A stretch of 64,000 nucleotides of DNA from Marinobacter sp. ANT_B65 (GCF_002407605.1 NZ_NXGV01000001.1:643-64642); one strand, 5' to 3'; counted from the stretch's first letter, positions 45,732 through 54,283 are shown. The notes: generated from the letters alone by a model not told the origin. Program-made: numbers and translations.

Positions 45732-46676
45732 TCAGCGTTGCACCCAGAACTGAACATCCTGCTGTTCCAGAAAATGTTCCGCTTCCCGGCCCGCAAGCAT
45801 GGCGAAGGTTGCGAGCATGCCTGCCAGTGTGCAGGTTGGAGCAGCTACAGTGATGCTGTGAGGCGCATCCGGCACTGGCCAGCCATTGTGGGGGTCGAGG
45901 ATGTGACTATAGCGAACGCCGTTTTTCTGCAGGTATCGACGACTGTCTCCGCTGGTTGCCAGGGCGCCGCCATACAGTGACAGGGTTTTGCTGCTGTCTG
46001 ATAACGCCTGATGGTCTTCCACACCAACAGTCCATGCCTTACCGCTGGCTCTGGACCCGTTGCAGGCCAGGTCTCCACCAAAGTTAACCAGAACCCTGCT
46101 GCCTTCCGGCAGCGATTGTTCAAGATCCAGTAGTACCCGGTCGACGGCGTACTCTTTGCCAATGCCTCCGAAATCAATTTCCATTCCTTCGGGAAGAGTC
46201 AACCGGGGGCGCTGCCAGGAAAGCCTGTTCCAGCCGACCAGCTTCAGAAGTGCATCGGTTTCGTCCTGGTCGGGAAGATTGTCGCTGCCATCGAAATGCC
46301 ATACCCGGCGGAGGACGCCGGAGGTTATGTCGAACCGGCCTTCGCTGAGGTCATGGCAACGTGCGGCATAGTCCAGCATCAGAGCTATCTCATCATCTAC
46401 TGTAACTGGCTGGCCTTTGCTCCGGTTAATCCGGGCTACCTGATTGTCGGAAACATAGCGGGAGAATTTATGCTCCAGGCGCCAGGTTTCCCGGGCAGCA
46501 AAGGCGAGCGCCTGTTCAGCGTCCTGATGGTTTACGTTATCCAGCAGGATCTCGCATGGGCTGGCCATAGCTTCAAAACGGCCATGCCAGGAGAGTGGGC
46601 CGCCGCTGAGCCGGGGCAGGGGGTGTCCAGCAGGATTGTCTTCAGGGCTGAGGCTTATGGTTGTGGTGGCGGTCAT
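45732..46676 (-). CDS. apbE: FAD:protein FMN transferase
   Basis: Attaches FMN covalently to a Thr/Ser of exported proteins. 314 residues from ATG 46676, with GAGGA 5 bases upstream; longer in-frame starts are not conserved. Marks are AMASPCEILL, INRSKGQPVTV, DFGGIGKEYAVDRV, NFGGDLACNG, HILDPHNGWPV and APTCTLAGMLAT (magnesium/FAD site). No lipobox or Sec signal is evident, so export is uncertain. Last gene of TlpA-DUF4266-DUF3570-ApbE; the likely acceptor is the DUF3570 protein. Confidence 0.94.
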   Translation of the reverse strand: MTATTTISLSPEDNPAGHPLPRLSGGPLSWHGRFEAMASPCEILLDNVNHQDAEQALAFAARETWRLEHKFSRYVSDNQVARINRSKGQPVTVDDEIALMLDYAARCHDLSEGRFDITSGVLRRVWHFDGSDNLPDQDETDALLKLVGWNRLSWQRPRLTLPEGMEIDFGGIGKEYAVDRVLLDLEQSLPEGSRVLVNFGGDLACNGSRASGKAWTVGVEDHQALSDSSKTLSLYGGALATSGDSRRYLQKNGVRYSHILDPHNGWPVPDAPHSITVAAPTCTLAGMLATFAMLAGREAEHFLEQQDVQFWVQR

Positions 46677-46689
46677 GGTGTCCTCAGAT

Positions 46690-46718
46690 ACTGTGCCAGA
46701 TGAAAAGTCTGGCACAGT
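46690..46718 (-). other. Perfect 11-bp inverted repeat between DUF3570 gene and apbE
   Basis: ACTGTGCCAGA and its complement TCTGGCACAGT with a 7-base loop, ending 13 bases before the apbE ATG. No T tract follows, so it is not a plain terminator; it may lower apbE expression relative to the upstream genes or be a protein site. Confidence 0.75.
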
Positions 46719-46740
46719 ACGCCGGGTAAATCAGACTTGG

Positions 46741-48096
46741 TCAGAAACTATAGCTGAGTTGGACCCACGCGGCGCTGGTATCCGGGTACAGATCCTGGCC
46801 GGCCAGGCTGCCAAAGCCCTGATCGCCGTCGTTCGTCTGCAGCAGATATTCTGCTCGTATTGCCAGTTCGCGGTCGTTGTCAAAACGATAACCCCATTTT
46901 GCACCGAACGTCAGGCCGGTCATATCGCCCAGTCGGTAATCTGCGCTGGCTTCAGTCAGAGCCCGTGCGCCGGAGTTGTACTCGCTGCCGGTGAGGTAGC
47001 GTTTGTAGAAATCTGCTTCCGACTGCAGATAATAACGGAAGTGTGGTTCGAGATAGCTTTTTCCCATTCTCCACCGGTATTTCAGATCAAGAGTGTGGGA
47101 GGTGATTCCCCAGTCATCGATCATGAACCGGTAGGAACCATCCATGATATCCCCGTTGTCCAGCATGTATTTGGTTTGCCAGTACAGCGAATGCTTCAGA
47201 CGGGTGTCCGGCCTCTGCTCATAGACGTACACGGAATTGCCGTCGGCACCAATCAGGTTCCCGCCGTAATTCGCGCCGCTGGTGTCGTCAATCACGCTCA
47301 GAATTTTGTAGGGATCAGTGAGGTAGCCGCTGGAGTAGCTGATGCCGTACGTGAACTGCATCAGCGTCTGGCGATTGATTACCTGAGTGACACCGAATAG
47401 CGCATCCACCACCGTTTTGGTGTCATCGCTCTGTCGTGTTGCCGAAAACTCCTGATCGAAACCGGCCTGACTCTTGTTATTGTCTATTGGCATCCGGGAC
47501 AAGCCAACAGGGGCGCCACCGACAGGATCTACCAGGTCTATGCCCAGAGACAGTCCGCCCGTCAGTGTGGTGTTTTTGTTATCAAGATATCGGGACAAGC
47601 TGGCGTTAACAGCGGTAGACATATAGTCATACTCCCGGGAGCCGTAAGCACCCACACTGTAGGCGTAATCCCGGTTAATCGGAGCTTCCCAGTTGGCTGA
47701 TACGGCAACCCGGGTGTCCTTGAAAGTGTCATCCAGAGGCGCGTCTCCGGGTGCAACGTCGTAGTTGCCGTTACCGGATGGGCTGGTATAGGTTTGTGGC
47801 AGCGTACTGGGTGTTGCGCCGGAAGGCGATGCACCTGTGAGCGTATCGGCAACCAGCTTCAGGTTGAGTTTTCGTTCACCGTCGAAGTTGCGGGTGGCGC
47901 TGATAACTGGCTCAGCAGCCTGAACCCGGTCATCGGTTTCCGAATACACCAGCAGTGCAGTTTCTACATCCCACTCACCAGGTTGCCCGTTTGCGAGACT
48001 ATCACTTGCCTGAACCCCTAGCAGAGCGCAGGTGGCTGCAGCCAGAGCACGGCCCACTGGTTTGCTTTTGCACTTGTCGCAGTTTTTCAGTTGCAT
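46741..48096 (-). CDS. DUF3570 outer-membrane beta-barrel protein
   Basis: 451 residues. Signal-like helix (about 16-35) after an odd N-terminus with CDKC. The rest has alternating aromatic strands, an Asp/Asn/Tyr-rich composition and a C-terminal Phe (WVQLSYSF), all typical of an outer-membrane barrel. Residues 84-90 read DTLTGAS (47827-47847), which fits the ApbE flavinylation pattern Dxx(S/T)GA(S/T). Overlaps DUF4266 by 10 bases and precedes apbE, so a flavin-carrying envelope protein is a reasonable inference. Not tested biochemically in this organism. Confidence 0.85.
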   Translation of the reverse strand: MQLKNCDKCKSKPVGRALAAATCALLGVQASDSLANGQPGEWDVETALLVYSETDDRVQAAEPVISATRNFDGERKLNLKLVADTLTGASPSGATPSTLPQTYTSPSGNGNYDVAPGDAPLDDTFKDTRVAVSANWEAPINRDYAYSVGAYGSREYDYMSTAVNASLSRYLDNKNTTLTGGLSLGIDLVDPVGGAPVGLSRMPIDNNKSQAGFDQEFSATRQSDDTKTVVDALFGVTQVINRQTLMQFTYGISYSSGYLTDPYKILSVIDDTSGANYGGNLIGADGNSVYVYEQRPDTRLKHSLYWQTKYMLDNGDIMDGSYRFMIDDWGITSHTLDLKYRWRMGKSYLEPHFRYYLQSEADFYKRYLTGSEYNSGARALTEASADYRLGDMTGLTFGAKWGYRFDNDRELAIRAEYLLQTNDGDQGFGSLAGQDLYPDTSAAWVQLSYSF

Positions 48097-48350
48097 CCGC
48101 AGCCACCCCCGCCGAATCCGCGTCCACCACTGGACGCTTCTTTACTGAAATAGATGTGGTCATCCAGGCCTGCGTCGACGCCGGAGACGGTTAGTTGCAT
48201 ATCCGGGTCTGCCAGCAGATCGCGCTCCCAGGGCTTCACTCCCGGATTACTGCAGCCGGCTACAGCCAGTGCCGAAGCCATAAGTGTGGCCAGCCTCAGC
48301 GTTTTCAGGGCTGGTCTTGGAGATCCATGAAAAAAACCGGTATCAGACAT
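48087..48350 (-). CDS. DUF4266 small lipoprotein
   Basis: 87 residues. Lipobox AVAGC (about 29-33) gives a mature protein of about 55 residues beginning CSNPGVKPWERDLLADPDMQ, the diagnostic DUF4266 stretch. It ends in a glycine/cysteine tail, GFGGGGCGCN, that could bind metal or be a docking element. Always found with DUF3570 genes; function unknown. Confidence 0.88.
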   Translation of the reverse strand: MSDTGFFHGSPRPALKTLRLATLMASALAVAGCSNPGVKPWERDLLADPDMQLTVSGVDAGLDDHIYFSKEASSGGRGFGGGGCGCN

Positions 48351-48359
48351 TTCTATTCC

Positions 48360-48881
48360 TCAGTTCCGGGCGCCTAAAAGGCTGCGAATCGCTGCTTCAT
48401 AGGTATCTTTGTTGTCGTTCTGAAAACCAATGTGCTGGCTGTGAATATGGCCATTCCGGTCAATCAGGTAGGCGCTTGGCATGCCCATAACCTCGTACGC
48501 CTCAGGGGACTTGCCGTCTGGATCGTAAGCCACTGTAAAGGTTGCCGGTACCTGCCTCAGAAACTCCGCCGCGGCTTCGGGTTTCTGATCGACATTGACG
48601 GCCACCACCTCAAAGCCCTGGGCCTGATATCTGGCCTGCATCTTGTTCATCCAGGGAAAGGACTGGCGACAGGGACCGCACCAGGATGCCCAGAAATCCA
48701 GCAATACAACCTTGCCATGCAGCTCAGAAAGGGTGATCTTGCCATCTTTTGTCGGAAGGCCCAGTTCCGGGGCGAGCCCCGAATCCAGCGCCAGAGATGG
48801 CATGCTGAGGAGTGCTGAGCAGAAAAATGTTGCAATGAGGGCAACAGGCCGCTGAATAAAGGGTGTTGCGGAAACAACCAT
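48360..48881 (-). CDS. TlpA-family periplasmic thioredoxin
   Basis: 173 residues from ATG 48881. A signal peptide (cut near SLA) is followed by a thioredoxin fold with WASWCGPCRQ (Cys68 and Cys71) and cis-Pro in GMPSAYL. TlpA/ResA-type proteins reduce disulfides in the envelope. First gene of the DUF4266-DUF3570-ApbE cluster; it may keep the Cys tail of the DUF4266 protein reduced (inference). A TTAAG-N6-TTAAG box lies 46 bases upstream. Confidence 0.9.
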   Translation of the reverse strand: MVVSATPFIQRPVALIATFFCSALLSMPSLALDSGLAPELGLPTKDGKITLSELHGKVVLLDFWASWCGPCRQSFPWMNKMQARYQAQGFEVVAVNVDQKPEAAAEFLRQVPATFTVAYDPDGKSPEAYEVMGMPSAYLIDRNGHIHSQHIGFQNDNKDTYEAAIRSLLGARN

Positions 48882-48926
48882 GGGCAAGACTCCGGGCGAT
48901 TATTGATGTCAGTCTAAAGAGCAAAT

Positions 48927-48943
48927 CTTAAGGAAGTCTTAAA
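48927..48943 (-). promoter_or_regulatory. TTAAG-N6-TTAAG response-regulator box
   Basis: On the minus strand, TTTAAG-N5-CTTAAG, which is also TTAAG-N6-TTAAG. This is the pattern bound by BqsR/CarR and close to PmrA/QseB boxes, all OmpR-type regulators of metal or envelope stress. It lies 46 bases upstream of the TlpA gene and 86 bases from the divergent DUF808 gene. Confidence 0.6.
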
Positions 48944-49029
48944 GCTGTCTTTTCAGTGCAGGTTTCTGGGGAATCGGGTTTCGGATACACTCGCCTGATA
49001 CCTATCCACAAACCCGGGAACCCAGTGCC

Positions 49030-49950
49030 ATGGCAGGAACCAGCCTACTTGCTCTCATCGATGACATAGCCACGATTCTCGACGATATCGCCCTGATGAC
49101 AAAAGCCGCTACAAAGAAGACTGCTGGAGTGTTGGGAGATGACCTTGCCCTGAATGCGCAACAGGTAAGCGGCGTGAAACCTGCGCGAGAGTTGCCTGTG
49201 GTATGGGCCGTGGCCAAAGGTTCCATGATTAACAAGGCGATCCTTGTACCTGCAGCCGTGGCGATCAGTTTTTTTGCCCCCTGGCTTGTCACGCCACTAT
49301 TAATGCTTGGTGGAGCTTTTCTGTGTTTTGAGGGTGCGGAAAAGCTTGCCCATAAATTCCTGCACGCGAAAGAGGATGAACAGCACAGGAAGGAACTGAG
49401 GGAGGCGCTCATTCAGCCAGGCACAGACCTTAAAGTTCTGGAAAAACAGAAGATAAAAGGCGCTATCCGGACCGATTTCATTCTTTCCGCAGAGATCATA
49501 GCCATTACCCTCGGCGTGGTAACCGGTGAGAGTATCGGCATGCAGTTTGTGGTGCTGGCCGTGGTGGCGGTCATGATCACCATCTGCGTATACGGGTTGG
49601 TTGCCGGTATTGTGAAACTGGATGATGGAGGTCTTTACCTGAGCCAGAGAGAGAGCGCCATTGCACAGAAAACCGGGCGGGGCATTCTCTGGCTGGCTCC
49701 CTATCTGATGAAAACTCTGTCGATTCTCGGAACGATTGCCATGTTTCTGGTGGGCGGGGGTATTCTGGTTCACGGCATTACGCCGGTCTATGAGGCCATC
49801 CACCATTTCTCTGTGGATCTGGGTGGCCTTTCCACAGCGCTGGTGCCGATGCTGGCAAACGGCCTGTTTGGTTTGTTGGCGGGTGCTTTGCTGGTTTTGG
49901 TAATTACGCCACTGCTCAGGATGTGGGAAGGCAGATCTGGAGCTTCCTGA
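49030..49950 (+). CDS. DUF808/YedI family membrane protein
   Basis: 306 residues of unknown function. The N-terminus is conserved (LLALIDDIATILDDIALMTKAA). About six membrane helices follow, with GGAFLCFEGAEKLAH between them and ILVHGITPVYE near the end. Members are inner-membrane proteins found widely in proteobacteria. It is convergent with rsmE, with one base between stops. Confidence 0.88.
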   Translation: MAGTSLLALIDDIATILDDIALMTKAATKKTAGVLGDDLALNAQQVSGVKPARELPVVWAVAKGSMINKAILVPAAVAISFFAPWLVTPLLMLGGAFLCFEGAEKLAHKFLHAKEDEQHRKELREALIQPGTDLKVLEKQKIKGAIRTDFILSAEIIAITLGVVTGESIGMQFVVLAVVAVMITICVYGLVAGIVKLDDGGLYLSQRESAIAQKTGRGILWLAPYLMKTLSILGTIAMFLVGGGILVHGITPVYEAIHHFSVDLGGLSTALVPMLANGLFGLLAGALLVLVITPLLRMWEGRSGAS

Positions 49951-49951
49951 A

Positions 49952-50671
49952 TCAGAGGCAGGCGTCAAACAGCCGGCTGACGAGAACAGGAACAGCGGTT
50001 TCCATCCGGAGAATACGTGGCCCCAGATGAACGCTCTGGCATCCAGCCTCTTCCAGTTTGCCTACTTCGTAGGGTGTGAAACCGCCTTCCGGGCCTATAC
50101 ATAGCGCAGTGGGGCTATTCACGTGGGTAGGGCAGGGTGTGGAGGTACCAGGGTGAGCAACCAGAGCTCGCTTGCCTTGCAGGAGCGCGGGCAACTCATC
50201 TTCCACGAATGGTTTGAACAGTTTGCGGATATGCAGGCGCGGCATAGCCGTATCTTTTGCCTGCTCCAGCCCGAGAGTCATGTTTTCACGCAGGTTTTCA
50301 TCCGATAGCCAGGGCGTTTGCCAGAAGCTTTTTTCAACCTTGTAGCTGTTGATCAGCCAGATATCTTTTACGCCCAGAGTCGCACTGGTTTGCAGAATAC
50401 GGCGAAACATTTTTGGCCGGGGCATGGCGAGCATGAGTGTGAGGGGCAGTGGAGCCGGTGGTTGCTGATTCAGTACAACAATCAGTTCTGCTCTGGAATC
50501 GGTGAGGCTTACCACCTCGCCCAGCCCCATCTGTCCGTTTACGCGGCCAACGGACAGTTGGTCTCCTGAGGACGCGCCAAGCACCGATCTGATGTGCTCC
50601 AGCCGGCGGCCGCGCAATACCACACGATCTGTCGCAACAAAATCATCATCGAACAGTAACGCCATGTTCAT
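49952..50671 (-). CDS. rsmE: 16S rRNA (uracil-1498-N3)-methyltransferase
   Basis: SPOUT methyltransferase. 239 residues from ATG 50671. Marks: RVVLRGRRLEHIRSVLG (PUA-like start), AMPRPKMFRRILQTSATLGV, and the knot IGPEGGFTPYE with LGPRILRMETA. Overlaps tatC by four bases, so it belongs to the tat operon. Confidence 0.95.
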   Translation of the reverse strand: MNMALLFDDDFVATDRVVLRGRRLEHIRSVLGASSGDQLSVGRVNGQMGLGEVVSLTDSRAELIVVLNQQPPAPLPLTLMLAMPRPKMFRRILQTSATLGVKDIWLINSYKVEKSFWQTPWLSDENLRENMTLGLEQAKDTAMPRLHIRKLFKPFVEDELPALLQGKRALVAHPGTSTPCPTHVNSPTALCIGPEGGFTPYEVGKLEEAGCQSVHLGPRILRMETAVPVLVSRLFDACL

Positions 50672-51480
50672 CCGGCTGGCGGCTCGTCAGCTTCCTGCCC
50701 GGATGCCTCGCGCGTGGCCAGCCGGCCGAACAGAATGCCCAGCTCAAACAGGATCCACATGGGCACGGCCAGAAGCGTTTGGGAAATAATATCTGGTGGT
50801 GTCAGCATCATGCCGATGATGAAGCAGGCGACCACAACGTAAGGTCGTTTGGCCGCCAGGTCTGCCGGCGTTGTTATACCGCTGAGGATAAGCAGAATGG
50901 TAGCGATAGGAATCTCGAAGGCGACTCCGAACGCAAAGAACATTTTCAGCACAAAATTCAGATAGCTGCTGATATCCGGTAGTTCAACTATGCCTTCCGG
51001 GCCTATGGCTGTAAAAAAGCCGAATACCAGAGGGAACACCACATAATACGCAAACGCGGCACCCAGATAGAACAGAATGACCGAAGTAAACAACAGAGGG
51101 AAAGCAAGACGTTTTTCATGGGCATAAAGGCCGGGCGCGATAAAGCTCCAGAGCTGATAGAGAATGATCGGGATTGCGGCAAACACCGAGAGGAACAGAG
51201 CCAGCTTCAGGGGCGCAAAAAACGGCGAGGTAATGTCTGTTGCGATCATGGTCTGGCCGACTGGCAGCAGTGTACGTATAGGCTCGGACAACCAGAGATA
51301 CAGCTCGTTGGCGAAGGGGTAAATGGCGGCAAAACAGATAATTACAGCCAGTACCATCTTTAACAGGCGGTTGCGAAGTTCCAGAAGATGTTCAACCAGG
51401 GGCATTTCCGGTTGCTGAGAACTGTTGTCAGGGGTGTTGCTCTGATGGCCTGGCTCTTTACCATCTGTCTTTGCATTCAT
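50668..51480 (-). CDS. tatC: Sec-independent translocase TatC
   Basis: Core receptor for twin-arginine signal peptides. 270 residues with six membrane helices; PLVEHLLELRNRLLK is the conserved N-terminus and LFTSVILFYLGAAFAYYVVFP and PPDIISQTLLAVPM are typical. Overlaps both tatB and rsmE by four bases. Confidence 0.97.
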   Translation of the reverse strand: MNAKTDGKEPGHQSNTPDNSSQQPEMPLVEHLLELRNRLLKMVLAVIICFAAIYPFANELYLWLSEPIRTLLPVGQTMIATDITSPFFAPLKLALFLSVFAAIPIILYQLWSFIAPGLYAHEKRLAFPLLFTSVILFYLGAAFAYYVVFPLVFGFFTAIGPEGIVELPDISSYLNFVLKMFFAFGVAFEIPIATILLILSGITTPADLAAKRPYVVVACFIIGMMLTPPDIISQTLLAVPMWILFELGILFGRLATREASGQEADEPPAG

Positions 51481-51887
51481 GAAGGCTTATCCGACAGTTT
51501 TTTCGCGGCGTCCGGCTCGTCGGGCTTGTTCTCACCCAAGGCTGCGGTAGTCTCGCCCTGTATGCTGTGGTCAGTTGCGGTTTGTTTGTCGGTCTCTGAT
51601 TTGTCCGACATGATCATATGCTCGTACTTTTTGGCTTCGTCCAGAGCTCCCCGTACGGTTTTCTGAACGTCATCCAGGCCGACGTCTCCCGCTTTACGCA
51701 GCTCTTTCCGGAACTCTTCGGCCTTGAGCTGGTTGTCGAGCTCTGAGGTGAACTGGCTAACCATGCGGCGGGCACCACCAACCCACCGCCCAGCCGCGCG
51801 TGCAGCCGTCGGTAGCCGCTCGGGGCCAAGTACCAACAACGCAATAACGCCACAAATCAGCAATTCCAGAAAGCCGATATCAAACAT
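51477..51887 (-). CDS. tatB: Sec-independent translocase TatB
   Basis: 136 residues: N-terminal membrane helix MFDIGFLELLICGVIALLVL, the GPERLP hinge with its conserved Glu, an amphipathic helix (AARAAGRWVGGARRMVSQFT) and a charged tail. Middle gene of tatABC. Confidence 0.96.
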   Translation of the reverse strand: MFDIGFLELLICGVIALLVLGPERLPTAARAAGRWVGGARRMVSQFTSELDNQLKAEEFRKELRKAGDVGLDDVQKTVRGALDEAKKYEHMIMSDKSETDKQTATDHSIQGETTAALGENKPDEPDAAKKLSDKPS

Positions 51888-51898
51888 TCTGTCTGGTC

Positions 51899-52132
51899 TC
51901 AGCTGTTGGTTTTATCCTTGGGTTTCTCTTCAGTCGCTTGCCGGGTCTGTTCTTCGGCCTGACCTTCCAGAGAATCCGGATTTCCGGGTTTGCTGTCTTC
52001 GTCGTTCATGGACTTTTTGAAGCCGCGGATGGCACCACCGAGATCAGTACCAATGTTGCGCAGTTTTTTGGTTCCGAACAGCAGAATTACGATGCCCAAT
52101 ACGATAAGAAGTTGCCAGATACTGATACCCAT
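51899..52132 (-). CDS. tatA: Sec-independent translocase TatA
   Basis: Pore-forming Tat subunit, 77 residues from ATG 52132 ([20 protein letters not shown]). [20 protein letters not shown] forms the hinge and amphipathic helix. A longer frame (MRTPV) is possible but not typical. Follows hisE by 92 bases. Confidence 0.96.
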   Translation of the reverse strand: MGISIWQLLIVLGIVILLFGTKKLRNIGTDLGGAIRGFKKSMNDEDSKPGNPDSLEGQAEEQTRQATEEKPKDKTNS

Positions 52133-52224
52133 TACGGGGGTCCTCAATTTAATGTGTCTGTTCGTTAATATTGTACGCTACCGGAGGCGTCTGGCGGAAA
52201 CCCTCAATAAGAGAGTTTGCAGTT

Positions 52225-52554
52225 CTACTGGCTCCGGGAGGCTTTTTCTTCCAGGCCGGAAAGATCAAACCGGCGGGCTAATTCGCCCAGGACATCCTGA
52301 GAGCTAAGTCCCAGATTGGATAGCATCACCATGCTGTGAAACCAGAGATCCGCAGTTTCACTGATTACTGCGCGAGTGTCGCCAGAGTGTTCGGCATCTT
52401 TGGCTGCCAACAGTGTCTCAGTACACTCTTCACCTACCTTTTCCAGTATCTTGTTCAGACCTTTGGAATGGAGGCTGGCAACATAGGATTTCTCCGGGTC
52501 GGCTGATTTTCGGGCTTCCAGAACCCGTGTCAGATCTTCCAGAACATCACTCAA
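52225..52554 (-). CDS. hisE: Phosphoribosyl-ATP diphosphatase
   Basis: Second step of histidine synthesis. 109 residues from TTG 52554, with GAGGAG 8 bases upstream and no better ATG in frame. Marks are [19 protein letters not shown] and [14 protein letters not shown], the helical MazG-like metal site. Separate gene, 12 bases after hisI, where enterobacteria have a HisIE fusion. Confidence 0.95.
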   Translation of the reverse strand: MSDVLEDLTRVLEARKSADPEKSYVASLHSKGLNKILEKVGEECTETLLAAKDAEHSGDTRAVISETADLWFHSMVMLSNLGLSSQDVLGELARRFDLSGLEEKASRSQ

Positions 52555-52566
52555 TGCATTAACTCC

Positions 52567-52983
52567 TCAGTTTTTGCCATAAATGGCATCCGGGTCTTTG
52601 ATGACGGGGTCTACACTGGCCCACTGGCCGTCTGTAAGAGAGCGGTAAAAACAGCTGCGCCGGCCAGTATGGCAGGCAATCCCACCTTTTTGCTCAACCT
52701 TCAGTAATATCACATCTTCATCGCAGTCGAGGCGAATATCCTTCACTATTTGCTGGTGCCCGGAAGTCTCTCCTTTGCGCCATAGTTTACCCCGTGAGCG
52801 CGACCAGTAAACGGCCTGCCCTTCCTCGGCAGTTAAACGAAGTGATTCACGGTTCATCCAGGCCATCATCAGAATGTCGCCGTTTGCTGCATCCTGGGCG
52901 ATCGCCGGAACCAGGCCCTCGGCAGTCCATCGAATGGCCTCAAGCCAGTCGAGGTTGGCTAGATTATCTGTTACATCTTTCAT
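52567..52983 (-). CDS. hisI: Phosphoribosyl-AMP cyclohydrolase
   Basis: Third step of histidine synthesis, zinc enzyme. 138 residues from ATG 52983 ([14 protein letters not shown]); the frame is open for 70 codons more but without conserved sequence. Metal ligands are in [13 protein letters not shown] and [34 protein letters not shown] is the substrate loop. Confidence 0.96.
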   Translation of the reverse strand: MKDVTDNLANLDWLEAIRWTAEGLVPAIAQDAANGDILMMAWMNRESLRLTAEEGQAVYWSRSRGKLWRKGETSGHQQIVKDIRLDCDEDVILLKVEQKGGIACHTGRRSCFYRSLTDGQWASVDPVIKDPDAIYGKN

Positions 52984-53332
52984 TTTTATGAATCCTGAGC
53001 GTTTGAACGACGTGGGTCGTTTATTTTTCTCCGGTCTTTTCGAGTGAACGGCTGTGGCATCGCTGGCGCTGTTCAGAATCGTATGGCTGGTGATTTTGAC
53101 ACGGTTCGGCGGCGGGCGCCAAAGCTGGCGTTGAAACTTTGGGAATTTCCGTCGTACTGAGGCGGGTTTGTATCTGGTGCCTTGCGTCGTGAGCACTGTG
53201 CTGACGCGGAATCTTCTGCTGTTTTGATGTATGTTGTTGAATCACCTGATGCATCAATGTGATTGTTTGTGGGCTGAGGCCCGAGCGTATCGGATTAACA
53301 GAGAGCTAATACCCTGTTCAGGTAGTGTATAT
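52984..53332. other. Gap between divergent hisI and shikimate-kinase-like gene
   Basis: 349 bases. Both strands contain open frames continuous with the flanking genes but no conserved protein sequence and no ribosome sites beyond those of the two genes. I see no tRNA, terminator or clear promoter; GGCGGCGGGCGCCAAAG near 53110 is GC-rich and may pair. It should hold the promoters of both units. Confidence 0.4.
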
Positions 53333-53839
53333 ATGATGCCGTCACCGCCGAAAAATATTGTATTGATAGGTATGCCCGGTTCGGGCAAGAGTACTGTGGG
53401 TGTTTTGCTGGCCAAGGCGGCCTCGCTGGCTTTTGTGGATACGGATCTGTTGATTCAGTCACACGCGGGCGAAAGCCTGCAGAGCATCGTTGATAAAGAA
53501 GGCTATGAGGCTCTTCGCCGTGTTGAAGAGGAGGTGCTCTGTAGTCTGGATGTGACTGGCCACGTGATTGCCACCGGCGGGAGTGCTGTATACAGCGAAC
53601 GTGCAATGCAGCACCTCAAGCGCAACAGTGTGGTCGTGTTTCTGGACATTTCTATGGCAAATGTACGTCAGCGTATTGGTGACTTCAGTCTGAGGGGGAT
53701 TTCCAAACGCCCGGGCCAGACTCTGGATGAACTGTTTGCCGAGCGCTACAGGCTATACGCCCGCTATGCCGACCGGGTTGTTAGCGGTGATCACAAGACC
53801 CAGCAACAGGTGTGTGACGAGATCTTCAGGGTGGAATGA
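53333..53839 (+). CDS. Shikimate-kinase-like P-loop protein
   Basis: 168 residues from ATG 53333, with AGGT upstream. It keeps the shikimate kinase landmarks: P-loop GMPGSGKST, VDTDLLIQ, RRVEEEVL (FRxxE-like, with Arg), ATGGSAVY where AroK has GGG, and a lid Arg in SKRPGQTLDEL with a late RYRLYARYAD. An aroK beside aroB is expected elsewhere in such genomes, so this may be a paralogue. It could still phosphorylate shikimate or another small alcohol. Confidence 0.75.
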   Translation: MMPSPPKNIVLIGMPGSGKSTVGVLLAKAASLAFVDTDLLIQSHAGESLQSIVDKEGYEALRRVEEEVLCSLDVTGHVIATGGSAVYSERAMQHLKRNSVVVFLDISMANVRQRIGDFSLRGISKRPGQTLDELFAERYRLYARYADRVVSGDHKTQQQVCDEIFRVE

Positions 53840-53902
53840 CCACTTTGTTGAGTATGTTCCGGGTGCAACCTCGTTATTTGGGGCTGCACCTTCGGGTGGG
53901 AA

Positions 53903-54283
53903 TTATTCCACGGCTGCAGGCAGGTTTCCCCCCAGCATGTTTTCAACTACGGCCGCATTATAAAAGGCTTCGACTGTCTGGATTTTGTCGTCCCGGACAC
54001 GAAACCAGAGCGCCAGCCGCACATCTCCGATTGGTTCAAAGTTGGTCTGATAATCCAGGATCGCGAAAACGTGTTCGCCGTCGGCGCTGAGTTGCCGGAG
54101 AATCAGGTCCTTCTGTATGGCTGCCATGGCAAACTGGAAGGAGATCATGTCATCCGGACTAAGGAAACGCATATTCGGGCCCACATACTCAAAACCCTCA
54201 GCAACCAGCAAGGTCTTTGCGTTGTCAAAACGCTGGGCGCGGATCTCAGAGATGAACTGAGCCACGATGTCTTTTGGCTGCAT
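53903..54283 (-). CDS. NTF2/SnoaL-like small protein
   Basis: 126 residues. The pattern of an N-terminal helix (MQPKDIVAQFISEIRAQRF), YVGPNMRFLSPDDM, LDYQTNFEPIGDVRLALWFRVRDDKIQTVEAFYN fits the NTF2-like cone fold. There is no recognisable catalytic set, so the ligand is unknown. It is downstream of ubiB on the same strand? No: it lies 130 bases beyond the ubiB stop, with no terminator seen, so read-through is possible. Confidence 0.7.
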   Translation of the reverse strand: MQPKDIVAQFISEIRAQRFDNAKTLLVAEGFEYVGPNMRFLSPDDMISFQFAMAAIQKDLILRQLSADGEHVFAILDYQTNFEPIGDVRLALWFRVRDDKIQTVEAFYNAAVVENMLGGNLPAAVE

